Source of the DNA: a virus
IMG/VR virus record: IMGVR_UViG_3300044697_000029
Coordinates: 20,250 to 84,249 of that record
Direction: 5' to 3' (one strand)
DNA: 64,000 nt
In this document: piece by piece, positions 1 to 7,080 of the stretch
Numbering within the stretch: position 1 is the first letter of the stretch
Layout: every line of letters starts with the position of its first letter
Made by a program: the position numbers and the translations under genes
Notes under the pieces: model-generated
What the model saw: only the letters and a program-made list of their open reading frames with translations
Databases searched by the model: none
Told to the model about the DNA's origin: nothing

Positions 1-78
1 TCGCTGTGGCCTGAGTGGCTGCGGCGGTTCGCTGTGGAAGTGCCTTACGACGACAACCAACAGGAACAGACAACATGA
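1..78 (+). CDS. C-terminal end of a gene entering from the left
   Basis: An open frame runs from base 1 to a TGA at 76-78 and ends in the peptide VPYDDNQQEQTT. The TGA overlaps the ATG of the next gene at 75-77 (ATGA), the same coupling seen throughout this phage, which supports it as the true end of an upstream gene. Only about 25 residues are visible, so no function can be given. Confidence 0.55.
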   Translation, partial: SLWPEWLRRFAVEVPYDDNQQEQTT

Positions 79-653
79 CCGATACTCCGAAGCCCGACCG
101 GGCACCCGTCATCCGCGCCTACATCACCGACCGCACGCTGGGGATCGTGGAGTTCCGCCGGGAAGGCGCTGTGTTGGAGACCATGAAGGTCACTGACGTT
201 GGCGATGATATTCTGGACTGTCTCGCTATCGAAGGTGCCATTCGGCTACGTCTGGCCGGCGCGTCTATCAAGGACATTCTGTCCGGCGATGCTGTGCCGC
301 TTCGCGAGCCTCCGGCCGTCAAAGTCTCCGCCCCCAAGGAGCGCAAGCCCACCCAATTGATGGTCGCCATCGCCGCAGTGAAGGAGGCTGAACTGCTGCG
401 CGCAGCGCGGCAGAACGGTGCCAAGCCGACCAAGACCGAGATTGAGGACATCAAGGCCCGGGCGCTGACCTGGGCGCGTGGCCTGTCGGCAGAACAGCAT
501 GCAACCCTTGGGAAGAATGTGCATGTCAAAGCCGAGCTTGCCAAACTGACCGGTGTAGCGAAGTCGCTGGACGAAATGCTGGCGCCGCCCGTCGAGAAAG
601 AAGCGCCCAGCGACACGGTGGACGATACCGACCTGCCAGTCGCAGCGGAGTGA
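75..653 (+). CDS. Conserved-looking phage protein, function unknown
   Basis: 192 residues. The start ATG at 75 is preceded by AGGAA about 8 bases upstream and overlaps the stop of the previous frame; the longer in-frame extension to 15 has no such site. The N-terminal part looks like a small beta-rich domain, followed by a charged helical middle and an acidic tail. It has no motif I recognise. It is the first of four tightly packed rightward genes ending with a RusA-like resolvase, so a role in DNA metabolism is possible but is inferred from position only. Confidence 0.7.
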   Translation: MTDTPKPDRAPVIRAYITDRTLGIVEFRREGAVLETMKVTDVGDDILDCLAIEGAIRLRLAGASIKDILSGDAVPLREPPAVKVSAPKERKPTQLMVAIAAVKEAELLRAARQNGAKPTKTEIEDIKARALTWARGLSAEQHATLGKNVHVKAELAKLTGVAKSLDEMLAPPVEKEAPSDTVDDTDLPVAAE

Positions 654-691
654 CCACCCGCTGCATCACTCCCAGAAAAAGGAAATCACAC

Positions 692-1159
692 ATGGCCAAA
701 GATACGCCAGCCGTCTCCACGCAAGAGCGGCCCGATATCGTCACGCTGGCATCCGAAACCCTGATGGGAGACATCCGGGATTTCCTGCTTGATCGCCTCA
801 AGCGCGACCACAATCCTCTGCCGTGGCAAATGCGTCCGGAGAAGGATCAACAGGAGACAATCGATCAGGCAACGGCAGCAGCCCGACATTGGGTGAGCCG
901 TGCGGTTAGTATGATCGCTGCGCGGGGCCAGCAGGCCGCACGCGGTTCGATGGTCAAGTTCCAGTCCAAGGACGGCATTCAGATGCAGATCAACATCGCC
1001 GCATCCGACCCGCTGCGGCACAAGCTGATGGATCATGTCGGAGGCACCGTTCTGGTCATCATCGCCGACGCTGAGCAATATCAAGGCGAACGCAGTACGC
1101 CGAAGGTATCGAAGGATCAGCGCGACATTCTCGATGACGAACCGCACGACGAAGACTGA
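692..1159 (+). CDS. Hypothetical phage protein, acidic C-terminus
   Basis: 155 residues, mostly helical in appearance, with a short beta-like stretch (VGGTVLVIIADAEQY) and a very acidic tail (DDEPHDED). The ATG at 692 is chosen over the upstream in-frame start at 650 because AAGGAAA lies about 7 bases before it. The stop overlaps the next start (TGATG at 1157-1161). The function is unknown; its place between the preceding protein and a RusA-like gene suggests a DNA-metabolism cluster. Confidence 0.7.
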   Translation: MAKDTPAVSTQERPDIVTLASETLMGDIRDFLLDRLKRDHNPLPWQMRPEKDQQETIDQATAAARHWVSRAVSMIAARGQQAARGSMVKFQSKDGIQMQINIAASDPLRHKLMDHVGGTVLVIIADAEQYQGERSTPKVSKDQRDILDDEPHDED

Positions 1160-1356
1160 TGCCGCAGCATATCTGGAAACTCTATGGCGGTCGCAGGCGG
1201 ATTTGTGGCGCCTGCGACGTGGTGCAAACCAAGACTGGCACGGGAACCTGGGTACCAAAGGCCAAGGATATTTGTCCTGGCGACGGACGCGATTCAAGCC
1301 GCCGTGAGCGCCCCAAGCCAAATGCAGACGGCCCCCGCATATTGGAGGACGCATGA
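1159..1356 (+). CDS. Small basic hypothetical protein
   Basis: 65 residues, rich in Arg, Lys and Gly, with a CGAC pair near the N-terminus and a third Cys further on (DICPGDG), so metal binding is conceivable but not shown. Its start overlaps the stop of the gene before (TGATG) and its stop overlaps the start of the RusA-like gene (ATGA at 1353-1356). This double coupling is the main support that it is translated. Confidence 0.55.
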   Translation: MPQHIWKLYGGRRRICGACDVVQTKTGTGTWVPKAKDICPGDGRDSSRRERPKPNADGPRILEDA

Positions 1357-1829
1357 CATCAGCCCCGCCAACGCGCTCCGTCTTGCTTGTCCTCCCCTTC
1401 GCGACCGAAAGCCTAAACGTCCGCGACCGCAAGCACTGGTCGGCGCGCCGTCGCAGCCAAGACCTTATGCGAGGAGAGGTCATCGCCGCCCTCGGTGGCA
1501 CACGGGATATCCCACGACCGCCATTTGGCCGCGCTAGGATTACCGTGGTCCGATCGTCCAGCGGGCAACTCGATGAAGACAACTTGGTGAGTTCATGCAA
1601 AGCGCTTCTCGACGTGCTTTGCGTCCAGTCCGCAACGCATCCGCTCGGTTTGGGGCTGATCGAGGACGATAGCCCCCGGCACATCGAACTGATCGTGCGA
1701 CAAGGATCAGCCCCACGTGGTCGGGGTGTCACCACGGTGCAGATTGACGAATTGCCCGGCATCGTCGCGCCAGCATCGCGGCGGAAGCGCCAGGTTGAGG
1801 CTCAGACCACCCTGCCGGCCGTCGCCTGA
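1353..1829 (+). CDS. rusA: RusA-like Holliday junction resolvase
   Basis: 158 residues. RusA-family enzymes are small Mg-dependent dimers that cut four-way DNA junctions and help resolve recombination or replication branches. The sequence shows the family pattern: an N-terminal strand followed by HWSARRR (29-35), the acidic cluster DEDN (74-77), Lys83, Asp87 and the second acidic cluster GLIEDDSP (101-108). Length is close to the family norm plus a basic C-terminal tail. It is the last gene of the rightward group and converges at 1829/1834 with the leftward replication operon. Confidence 0.82.
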   Translation: MTSAPPTRSVLLVLPFATESLNVRDRKHWSARRRSQDLMRGEVIAALGGTRDIPRPPFGRARITVVRSSSGQLDEDNLVSSCKALLDVLCVQSATHPLGLGLIEDDSPRHIELIVRQGSAPRGRGVTTVQIDELPGIVAPASRRKRQVEAQTTLPAVA

Positions 1830-1833
1830 TCGA

Positions 1834-2169
1834 TCATGACGTAATTTCGGCGCGCCAGCCCTTCGCCGCAAACCGCCCGCGCAAATCGTCTCTGGATTGG
1901 CCGAGTGCCCAGCGCAAGGATGGCGTGGCGTCCGTGCATACATCGCCCACGCAGATAATCGCCCCGACGAAGCCGCGTCCTTCAACACGCACGGTGATGC
2001 GGCGCTTTGTGGAGGGACGCTCGCCGCGCGCGATAATTGTTGGCGTCCGTGCCAACCGCTCAATCATCAGTCTCTCGTGCAGTTCGTCCCGCGAAAGATG
2101 TGGGAAAAGGTCAGCGAACAATTCAATGGCGACTGCCAGCGGCAGAAGCCTCTCAAGGCGCAATCCCAT
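1834..2169 (-). CDS. Hypothetical protein, last gene of the leftward operon
   Basis: 111 residues from the ATG at 2169, which overlaps the stop of the DUF5131 gene (TGATG). An in-frame extension to 2193 exists but would overlap that gene further. The N-terminal half is helical and hydrophobic (LLPLAVAIELFADLF), the C-terminal half beta-like (ITVRVEGRGFVGAIICVGD). I recognise no family. It ends five bases from the convergent RusA gene. Confidence 0.6.
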   Translation of the reverse strand: MGLRLERLLPLAVAIELFADLFPHLSRDELHERLMIERLARTPTIIARGERPSTKRRITVRVEGRGFVGAIICVGDVCTDATPSLRWALGQSRDDLRGRFAAKGWRAEITS

Positions 2170-3044
2170 CACGCCGCGATCTGCGGCGGCCACTGACGGA
2201 TCATCAGGTCGTCGGGGATCGGCATCACCTTGTCAATCTGTTTCACAAACAGCGGCACGCCAGCCGACGCGCACTGGTCCCGGATGGACCGCATCCATGC
2301 GGGATCGACCGGTCGGCGGCGTGGACCGCTCTCACCTCCAACAATTACGAGGTCGATCTTGGCGTGCCGCGTGTATTTCGGATTGATAGCAATGTACCGA
2401 TCGCCAGCGTCAACCACGTTCGACTCCGACATACCCTCGAGGCAGTCCGTCAGCGTCTCGGCGTGGTATAGATGCGTCAGGTCAACCTCGGACAGCAGCG
2501 GTTCACACGACAGGAACCGCCGTGCCGCTGGCGTCGCCAGCAGGTTCGGAATGCGCTCATCAGCGCGCTGTTGGTCCTCGACGGACACGCCGAGCATGAC
2601 ATTGGGGAGGGGCCAGCGTTGGATAATGTGCGGTTTCTTAAGGTGTCTGGTCGGATCATTGACGAAGCCAAAATACCTCCCCGGCCGGTATTGCATGTCA
2701 TGGATAAGGTCGGCCGTTGTCGCCCCGTCGCGATCTCCCGTCATGTACTCCAGCATCCGATCGCTGCGCTTCGTCAGCACAAGATATTCATGCTGCGGCG
2801 TCAGCGCCATAATGGCAAACACCCGGTCGATCGCCTCATCCGGCAGGTTCTCGCGGAACAAATCGCTCATCGAATGTACGAACACCCGGCGAGGCTTGCG
2901 CCAGCGCATCGGCAGTTCCAGCGTTTCGGGGATCAACGCCAGCTTGCCGGTCCAGGTCGCGCCACCACACCCCGGCGATGTGCGCGAGCAACCGCGCACA
3001 GGGTTCCATACGACCTCAGCCCATTCTATGTTCGTCTTGCCCAT
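2169..3044 (-). CDS. DUF5131 / phage Gp37-Gp68 family protein, shortened Cys region
   Basis: 291 residues. It matches the DUF5131 (phage Gp37/Gp68) family: NIEWAEVVWNPVRGC, then WRKPRRVFVHSMSDLFRENLP and a VLTKRSDRM segment. Family members usually carry a radical-SAM-like cysteine cluster near the N-terminus (GC, SPGC, then a further Cys before Tyr-Ala). Here Cys19 and Cys26 are present, but SPGC runs straight into GGATWTGKL, so the third Cys and about 25-30 residues are missing relative to my memory of relatives. The substrate is unknown for the family. AGGAGA precedes the ATG at 3044. Confidence 0.75.
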   Translation of the reverse strand: MGKTNIEWAEVVWNPVRGCSRTSPGCGGATWTGKLALIPETLELPMRWRKPRRVFVHSMSDLFRENLPDEAIDRVFAIMALTPQHEYLVLTKRSDRMLEYMTGDRDGATTADLIHDMQYRPGRYFGFVNDPTRHLKKPHIIQRWPLPNVMLGVSVEDQQRADERIPNLLATPAARRFLSCEPLLSEVDLTHLYHAETLTDCLEGMSESNVVDAGDRYIAINPKYTRHAKIDLVIVGGESGPRRRPVDPAWMRSIRDQCASAGVPLFVKQIDKVMPIPDDLMIRQWPPQIAA

Positions 3045-3053
3045 CGGTTTCTC

Positions 3054-4100
3054 CTATGCCTCGGTTCGGATGTCGGCGAACAGCCCGGCGTCGCGCCCAA
3101 GGCGGCGTGTTGCCATACCACAGTGACCCGCTCCCAGCTCTATCCCAATAGCGTGCCGCTGCAACCGATCGGCGACTAAGCATGTGGTGAAAACGCCGGC
3201 GAACGGATCGCATACCACGTCTCCCGGTCTTGACCCGGCCCGGATACAAATCTCGGCCACCTGATCCGGCATGACGGCGAAGTGTTCTTCTGCATATTGG
3301 GCGGGGCTGATCCACCACACTGACCTGAGATTGCCGCCCTCCGCAATTTGCTGGTCACGCTCCATCTTGTCCCACCGCTCGTTGAAGCCGGTGTGTCTGC
3401 GCGAATGGCCGCGTTGCTTATCCACTATACGCCGCTTTATGTCTGAGGCATTCTGAACGCCAGCCAGATCATGGCTTTTGGTTGATTGCCCAATGTAGGG
3501 CGACGCGAGTTGCGTCTGCGTAGATGCTTTTGGCGCCGATCGCACGGCTTCGTGATCGTAGTAGTACCGCTCGCTCTTGCTTAACAGAAACACATATTCA
3601 TGCGCGCGGGTAGTCCGATCAGTGCAGCTTTCTGGCATACCGTTAGGTTTGCCCCATACGTTGTCGGCGCGAAGATACCAGCCATCCGCCCGCAGCGCGA
3701 AAGCGACCATCCAGGGAATTCCAACCAGGTCCTTTGGTTTCAGGCCATTCCCAGCCCGCACGTTCGGCGAGTGTCCCGCTTGCTTCCACCCGGCATTCGA
3801 GTGCATGGAACGCGGCGCGTTGTATGTAGAACTGCTCGCGAAGCAGTCTCCCAAGTTGATCCACAGCGTGCCGTCGTCACGCAGGACGCGCCGACATTCG
3901 TGCATCACGCCGACGATTGTCTCAACGTATGCGTCTGGTGTCTCCTCCTGCCCGATTTCGAACGGCTTCAATGGGTCATCAGGCTTCAGGTACGATCGTT
4001 GCCGGAAGTAGGGCGGGGAGGTCACAATGCACTGCACGCTGCCATCCGCCAGTTCCGGCAGCCGCTCGCGGCAATCGCCCTGCATCACGGTGATTGTCAT
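3054..4100 (-). CDS. DNA methyltransferase (N4-cytosine/N6-adenine, beta-class order)
   Basis: 348 residues. The catalytic motif TSPPY (27-31) lies near the N-terminus and the SAM-binding motif I (DPFAGVFTT, 298-306) near the C-terminus, the permuted order of beta-group amino-methyltransferases. Motif I is unusual: most relatives read DPFxGSGTT. It probably methylates phage DNA for protection or regulation; the target sequence cannot be told. The start overlaps the stop of a 51-residue Cys protein (ATGA at 4097-4100), and the gene is followed by the DUF5131 gene after 9 bases. Confidence 0.85.
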   Translation of the reverse strand: MTITVMQGDCRERLPELADGSVQCIVTSPPYFRQRSYLKPDDPLKPFEIGQEETPDAYVETIVGVMHECRRVLRDDGTLWINLGDCFASSSTYNAPRSMHSNAGWKQAGHSPNVRAGNGLKPKDLVGIPWMVAFALRADGWYLRADNVWGKPNGMPESCTDRTTRAHEYVFLLSKSERYYYDHEAVRSAPKASTQTQLASPYIGQSTKSHDLAGVQNASDIKRRIVDKQRGHSRRHTGFNERWDKMERDQQIAEGGNLRSVWWISPAQYAEEHFAVMPDQVAEICIRAGSRPGDVVCDPFAGVFTTCLVADRLQRHAIGIELGAGHCGMATRRLGRDAGLFADIRTEA

Positions 4101-4252
4101 CGAGACACTGCGTCCGGACTACTGGCCTCGCGCGCATGCCGGCTTGCCCACGTAAGCGCGCAATCCAGGCATAGTTCCGGCAGCCCGTCGATCTGCCGCA
4201 CCGGGAACACCGCCTGCTCTGACGTGGCGCCACAATCCTCGCAGGTCCGCAT
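4097..4252 (-). CDS. Small zinc-finger-like protein between two methyltransferases
   Basis: 51 residues starting MRTCEDCGATSEQ and containing a second Cys pair (LCLDCAL), so two CxxC knuckles of a likely zinc ribbon. Its start overlaps the stop of the methyltransferase before it (TGATG at 4250-4254) and its stop overlaps the start of the next one (ATGA at 4097-4100). This exact fit fills an otherwise empty 150-base gap. It may be a DNA-binding or adaptor peptide; no known family is claimed. Confidence 0.65.
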   Translation of the reverse strand: MRTCEDCGATSEQAVFPVRQIDGLPELCLDCALTWASRHAREASSPDAVSR

Positions 4253-5301
4253 CACTTCGCCTCCTCAAACAGCCGCGCCTGCGTTGCGATGGGCGTCGGT
4301 TCGGGGATGAACAGGTCGCGCTGGCGGTGGGCGGCTTCGATGCGGCGGCAGGCTATGTCGAAGTACGGTTCGTGTTTTTCGATGCCGACGAACCGCCGAC
4401 CGAGTTTCAGGCATGCAACGCCGGTGGTTCCAGAACCAAGGAAACCATCCACCACAAGCTGGTTGAGCTTCGTCGAAGTTCCGACGATGTGTTCCATGAC
4501 GGAAAGGGGCTTTTCGCATGGGTGCTTACCGTCATAGCCTTGGATACAATTGTAATCCCATATGTCGCCTCTCATCCTCTCGTCATAAACAGAGAACGGC
4601 CGCCGCAGGTCTTCGTACTCCCGCCGCAGGTCTTCGTACTCCCGCCGCAGGAGAGACGTGTTCGAGCGTTGGAATAACTCCCGACACTTTTGATAGTCAG
4701 TTTGGTTCGGAAGGGATGATCCTTCCTCCCAACGCAGATAAAGAGCGCTGTCGCGGTCAATGTGATCAGCTATTTGGCGATACGAAAGGCCGGCCTCAAT
4801 ACGTTGTGATTTGAAGTAATCACCCAGCGGTCGAAAAACTCGCTTGTGAAGCGCATCGCAAGCTGCGTCGTAACCTAGTGCGTTCATCGCCGAAGCGTCG
4901 TCGCACTTCTGCGCAAATATGCATGCCTCCCAGTTTTGTTGGAACACTCGCATATCATCGGATGCCTGCTTCATATGCCAACCTTGAGGCTTCCTCCAGC
5001 GTATCGAATTGAGAAATACAAAATTCTGCCGCACGAGACGTTGGACCTCCCATTCCATTCTCGCCGACGCAAAGCAATAAAGACTCGCCCAGTCCTCCAT
5101 GATCCCCGAGCATGAAGCAAGGATCGAGCCGAGCCATTCAAGGAACTTCCCCGCATCATCCCATTGACGGTCCCACCATTCGTCCTTCACTCGGAAGTAC
5201 GGAGGGTCCATCACACACGCATCCACGCCGCTCAGAGTCGGCAGAATATCCCTACAATCACCCAACATCAGCGTAGCCGCCCCGATCCGCTCAACGCGCA
5301 T
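4252..5301 (-). CDS. DNA methyltransferase with embedded XRE-like helix-turn-helix
   Basis: 349 residues from the ATG at 5301, which forms TGATG with the preceding small frame. DPPY is at 32-35 and motif I (GFLGSGTT) at 286-293, the beta-class order. Between them, at about 158-210, sits a stretch with the pattern of an XRE-type helix-turn-helix (FKSQRIEAGLSYRQIADHI, later LYLRWEEG), placed where the target recognition domain is expected. It is followed by a heptad repeat REYEDLR in two copies encoded by a DNA tandem repeat. It likely methylates DNA; the HTH may set specificity or allow autoregulation (inference). Confidence 0.85.
   Translation of the reverse strand: MRVERIGAATLMLGDCRDILPTLSGVDACVMDPPYFRVKDEWWDRQWDDAGKFLEWLGSILASCSGIMEDWASLYCFASARMEWEVQRLVRQNFVFLNSIRWRKPQGWHMKQASDDMRVFQQNWEACIFAQKCDDASAMNALGYDAACDALHKRVFRPLGDYFKSQRIEAGLSYRQIADHIDRDSALYLRWEEGSSLPNQTDYQKCRELFQRSNTSLLRREYEDLRREYEDLRRPFSVYDERMRGDIWDYNCIQGYDGKHPCEKPLSVMEHIVGTSTKLNQLVVDGFLGSGTTGVACLKLGRRFVGIEKHEPYFDIACRRIEAAHRQRDLFIPEPTPIATQARLFEEAK
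4601..4651. repeat. 21-base tandem repeat, 2.4 copies, inside a methyltransferase gene
   Basis: A 21-base unit beginning CGCCGCAGGTCTTCG is repeated perfectly at 4601-4621 and 4622-4642, followed by the first 9 bases again. On the minus strand it encodes the seven-residue repeat REYEDLR twice. Because the unit is a multiple of three, copy-number change would alter linker length without breaking the frame. Confidence 0.9.
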
Positions 5302-5378
5302 CACGCTGCCTCCATCCCAAACGCCACCCGCCAGCAGTCGGCGCACCAGCCGATGTCAGGCACCGCGCGGCGGATCAT
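5301..5378 (-). CDS. Possible 25-residue peptide bridging two methyltransferase genes
   Basis: The frame MIRRAVPDIGWCADCW... starts at an ATG that overlaps the preceding stop (ATGA at 5375-5378) and ends in a TGA overlapping the next start (TGATG at 5299-5303). It has one CxxC. The double overlap argues for translation, but the length is very small and an upstream in-frame ATG at 5387 is an alternative start. Confidence 0.4.
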   Translation of the reverse strand: MIRRAVPDIGWCADCWRVAFGMEAA

Positions 5379-6001
5379 GGCAGCCATCCGATCGTCGGCG
5401 CGCCTCGATGGTCGCGCTGGAACACGTACCATGCGAACGCCACCGCACCACCCTGCGCCTTCACGGCAGCGTCGCCGGGCGGCATACTGATACGTGATCG
5501 GAACTGCCACAGCCGCGCCAGCGTGCCGCGCGCGAACAGTTCCTGGTAACGGCGCTCTCCTTCCAACCAAGTCGTACGTTGCAGGACACACACCTTTCCA
5601 GTCGCAAAGGTCAACGCACGGCGCACGAACTGCACAGCGATACCAAAGGGCGGGTTGCTCACCACATTCGGCGGCGCATTCTGCCAGTCGGTTGCGAGGA
5701 AATCGACCCCGCCTTCGCCATAACCGCGGTCAACAAGGTCTGTGGCGAAGGTCTGGTAGCCGCGTGCTTTGCATGCCTCTGGGATATTCCCGCCACCGCA
5801 AGCCGGGTCCCAGATAGCGCCGCTGAAAGTCTCTACATCGAGAAGCGCGCAAATGGCACGGGCCGGTTCAACGTACCAGTCGTCAGTGTGCCTATCGTAT
5901 CCCGAACTGCGAGGATTGCCGCGCGGGATCAGTTCCGGTGGCGCCTCGCTCCCCGGTCGCACGGCAATGGCCGGCGCGCCGCATGCGCAGGGGGTTGTCA
6001 T
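5375..6001 (-). CDS. SAM-dependent DNA methyltransferase-like protein
   Basis: 208 residues from the ATG at 6001, which overlaps the previous stop (ATGA). Motif I is WDPACGGGN (64-72) and motif IV is SNPPF (115-119), the signature of N6-adenine-type amino-methyltransferases in the gamma-like order. No target recognition domain is obvious and the protein is short, so it could act on a small motif or on another substrate. It is the third methyltransferase-like gene in this operon. Confidence 0.75.
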   Translation of the reverse strand: MTTPCACGAPAIAVRPGSEAPPELIPRGNPRSSGYDRHTDDWYVEPARAICALLDVETFSGAIWDPACGGGNIPEACKARGYQTFATDLVDRGYGEGGVDFLATDWQNAPPNVVSNPPFGIAVQFVRRALTFATGKVCVLQRTTWLEGERRYQELFARGTLARLWQFRSRISMPPGDAAVKAQGGAVAFAWYVFQRDHRGAPTIGWLP

Positions 6002-6855
6002 GCGGCGTCCTTCCGGCTGCCGTGGCTCATTCCGTGGCCGATGAACACGATCCGTTTGCCAGTGGCGCCCGGCGACCAGCACAGGCCGCACGTCGCACAT
6101 GCCGCCGTCTTGTGGGTCTGCGCCGGGCAGATCAGACCCTCCGGCACATTGCTGCCCTCGGGCTGGCGCCAGATCGTGGTGGCCTGCATCGGCTGCGGGT
6201 TGTCGTCGGCAGCGACAGAGAACCGCATCATCCATCGGTCGGGATGCAGCGCGCCGAGCAGGTTCACCAGCCATCCGATTTGGCTTTCGGCGGGGTGCGC
6301 GGTGTAGCCGAACACGTGCAGTTCCGGCAGATCGCGCATCCATCGCCCCCAGGCGAGTGCGTAGGCCATATCCGGGAAGTCCCCGAGATTATGCAGCCGC
6401 ACCACGAAGCCCGTCTGTGCGTGCTTCACAGCCGCCGCGCGTAGCTCCCTGTCCAGCGTCGGGACCAGAGCCGGCGTGTAGCGATGGCGCCGCGCGAGGG
6501 GCATGCCGTTGCCGAAGCACTCGCGCCATAGCTGGCAGGTGCGCGGACAGGTCTCGCGTTCGACCAGGGTCAGGTGGAAGATCGGCATGCCACGCCACGG
6601 GCCTTTCAGCACGACACGACCGAGCTTCGCGCTGTTGAAGCCGGAGACCAGAAGGCGCGGGGCTTTCTCCGGATCAATGATTGACTTCTGGAACAACGTC
6701 GTGGAGTTGACGATTGCTGGGTGCGTGGCAGGCAGAGCCGCATCCTTGCGGTTTGCGTGAGCGGCGGTCCCCTTAAAGCGAGTCAGGTAGCCACCGGGAT
6801 CGCGGTGACAGCCGCCGTAAAAATCCTGCCATTGATGGGTCTGCGCATATGTCAT
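5998..6855 (-). CDS. Gp88-like cysteine-rich phage protein
   Basis: 285 residues from the ATG at 6855, which overlaps the preceding stop (ATGA). It resembles phage Gene-product-88-type proteins: a Cys group CPRTCQLWREC in the first half, a central VVRLHNLGDFPD segment, and a second Cys group near the end (CPAQ, CATCGLC). The arrangement suggests a metal or iron-sulphur site. Its enzymatic role is not known to me. The longer frame to 6960 is rejected because it would overlap the upstream gene by about 110 bases. Confidence 0.6.
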   Translation of the reverse strand: MTYAQTHQWQDFYGGCHRDPGGYLTRFKGTAAHANRKDAALPATHPAIVNSTTLFQKSIIDPEKAPRLLVSGFNSAKLGRVVLKGPWRGMPIFHLTLVERETCPRTCQLWRECFGNGMPLARRHRYTPALVPTLDRELRAAAVKHAQTGFVVRLHNLGDFPDMAYALAWGRWMRDLPELHVFGYTAHPAESQIGWLVNLLGALHPDRWMMRFSVAADDNPQPMQATTIWRQPEGSNVPEGLICPAQTHKTAACATCGLCWSPGATGKRIVFIGHGMSHGSRKDAA

Positions 6856-7061
6856 ACGAACGCCCTCAGCGCCTCGACGATCGCCGCATGCTCGACGGCC
6901 GTCGCCGGAACTTCGTGGAGGATAATGCCGTGCGGCGGTGCATTGGACACCGTTCGGCATTCCAGGATCAACACGCCGCCGCGGTCGATGCGCTCGGCCA
7001 GGTCACGGAACACACTCGGCGGTATGTCGCTCGCCCGCGTGCATGAGGTGAGGTGCAGCAT
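6852..7061 (-). CDS. Small hypothetical protein
   Basis: 69 residues (MLHLTSCTRASDIPPSVFRD...), mixed alpha/beta in appearance. The ATG at 7061 has a strong AGGGGG site upstream, and the stop overlaps the next start (ATGA). No family is recognised. It lies 20 bases downstream of the primase-helicase gene in the same operon. Confidence 0.65.
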   Translation of the reverse strand: MLHLTSCTRASDIPPSVFRDLAERIDRGGVLILECRTVSNAPPHGIILHEVPATAVEHAAIVEALRAFV

Positions 7062-7080
7062 GGTGGTTCCCCCTTGGTTG

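Noticed and set aside
686-1762. 358-residue leftward open frame
   Set aside because: It lies fully antisense to four well-supported rightward genes with ribosome sites and has the Arg/Pro/Ser-rich look of a shadow frame.
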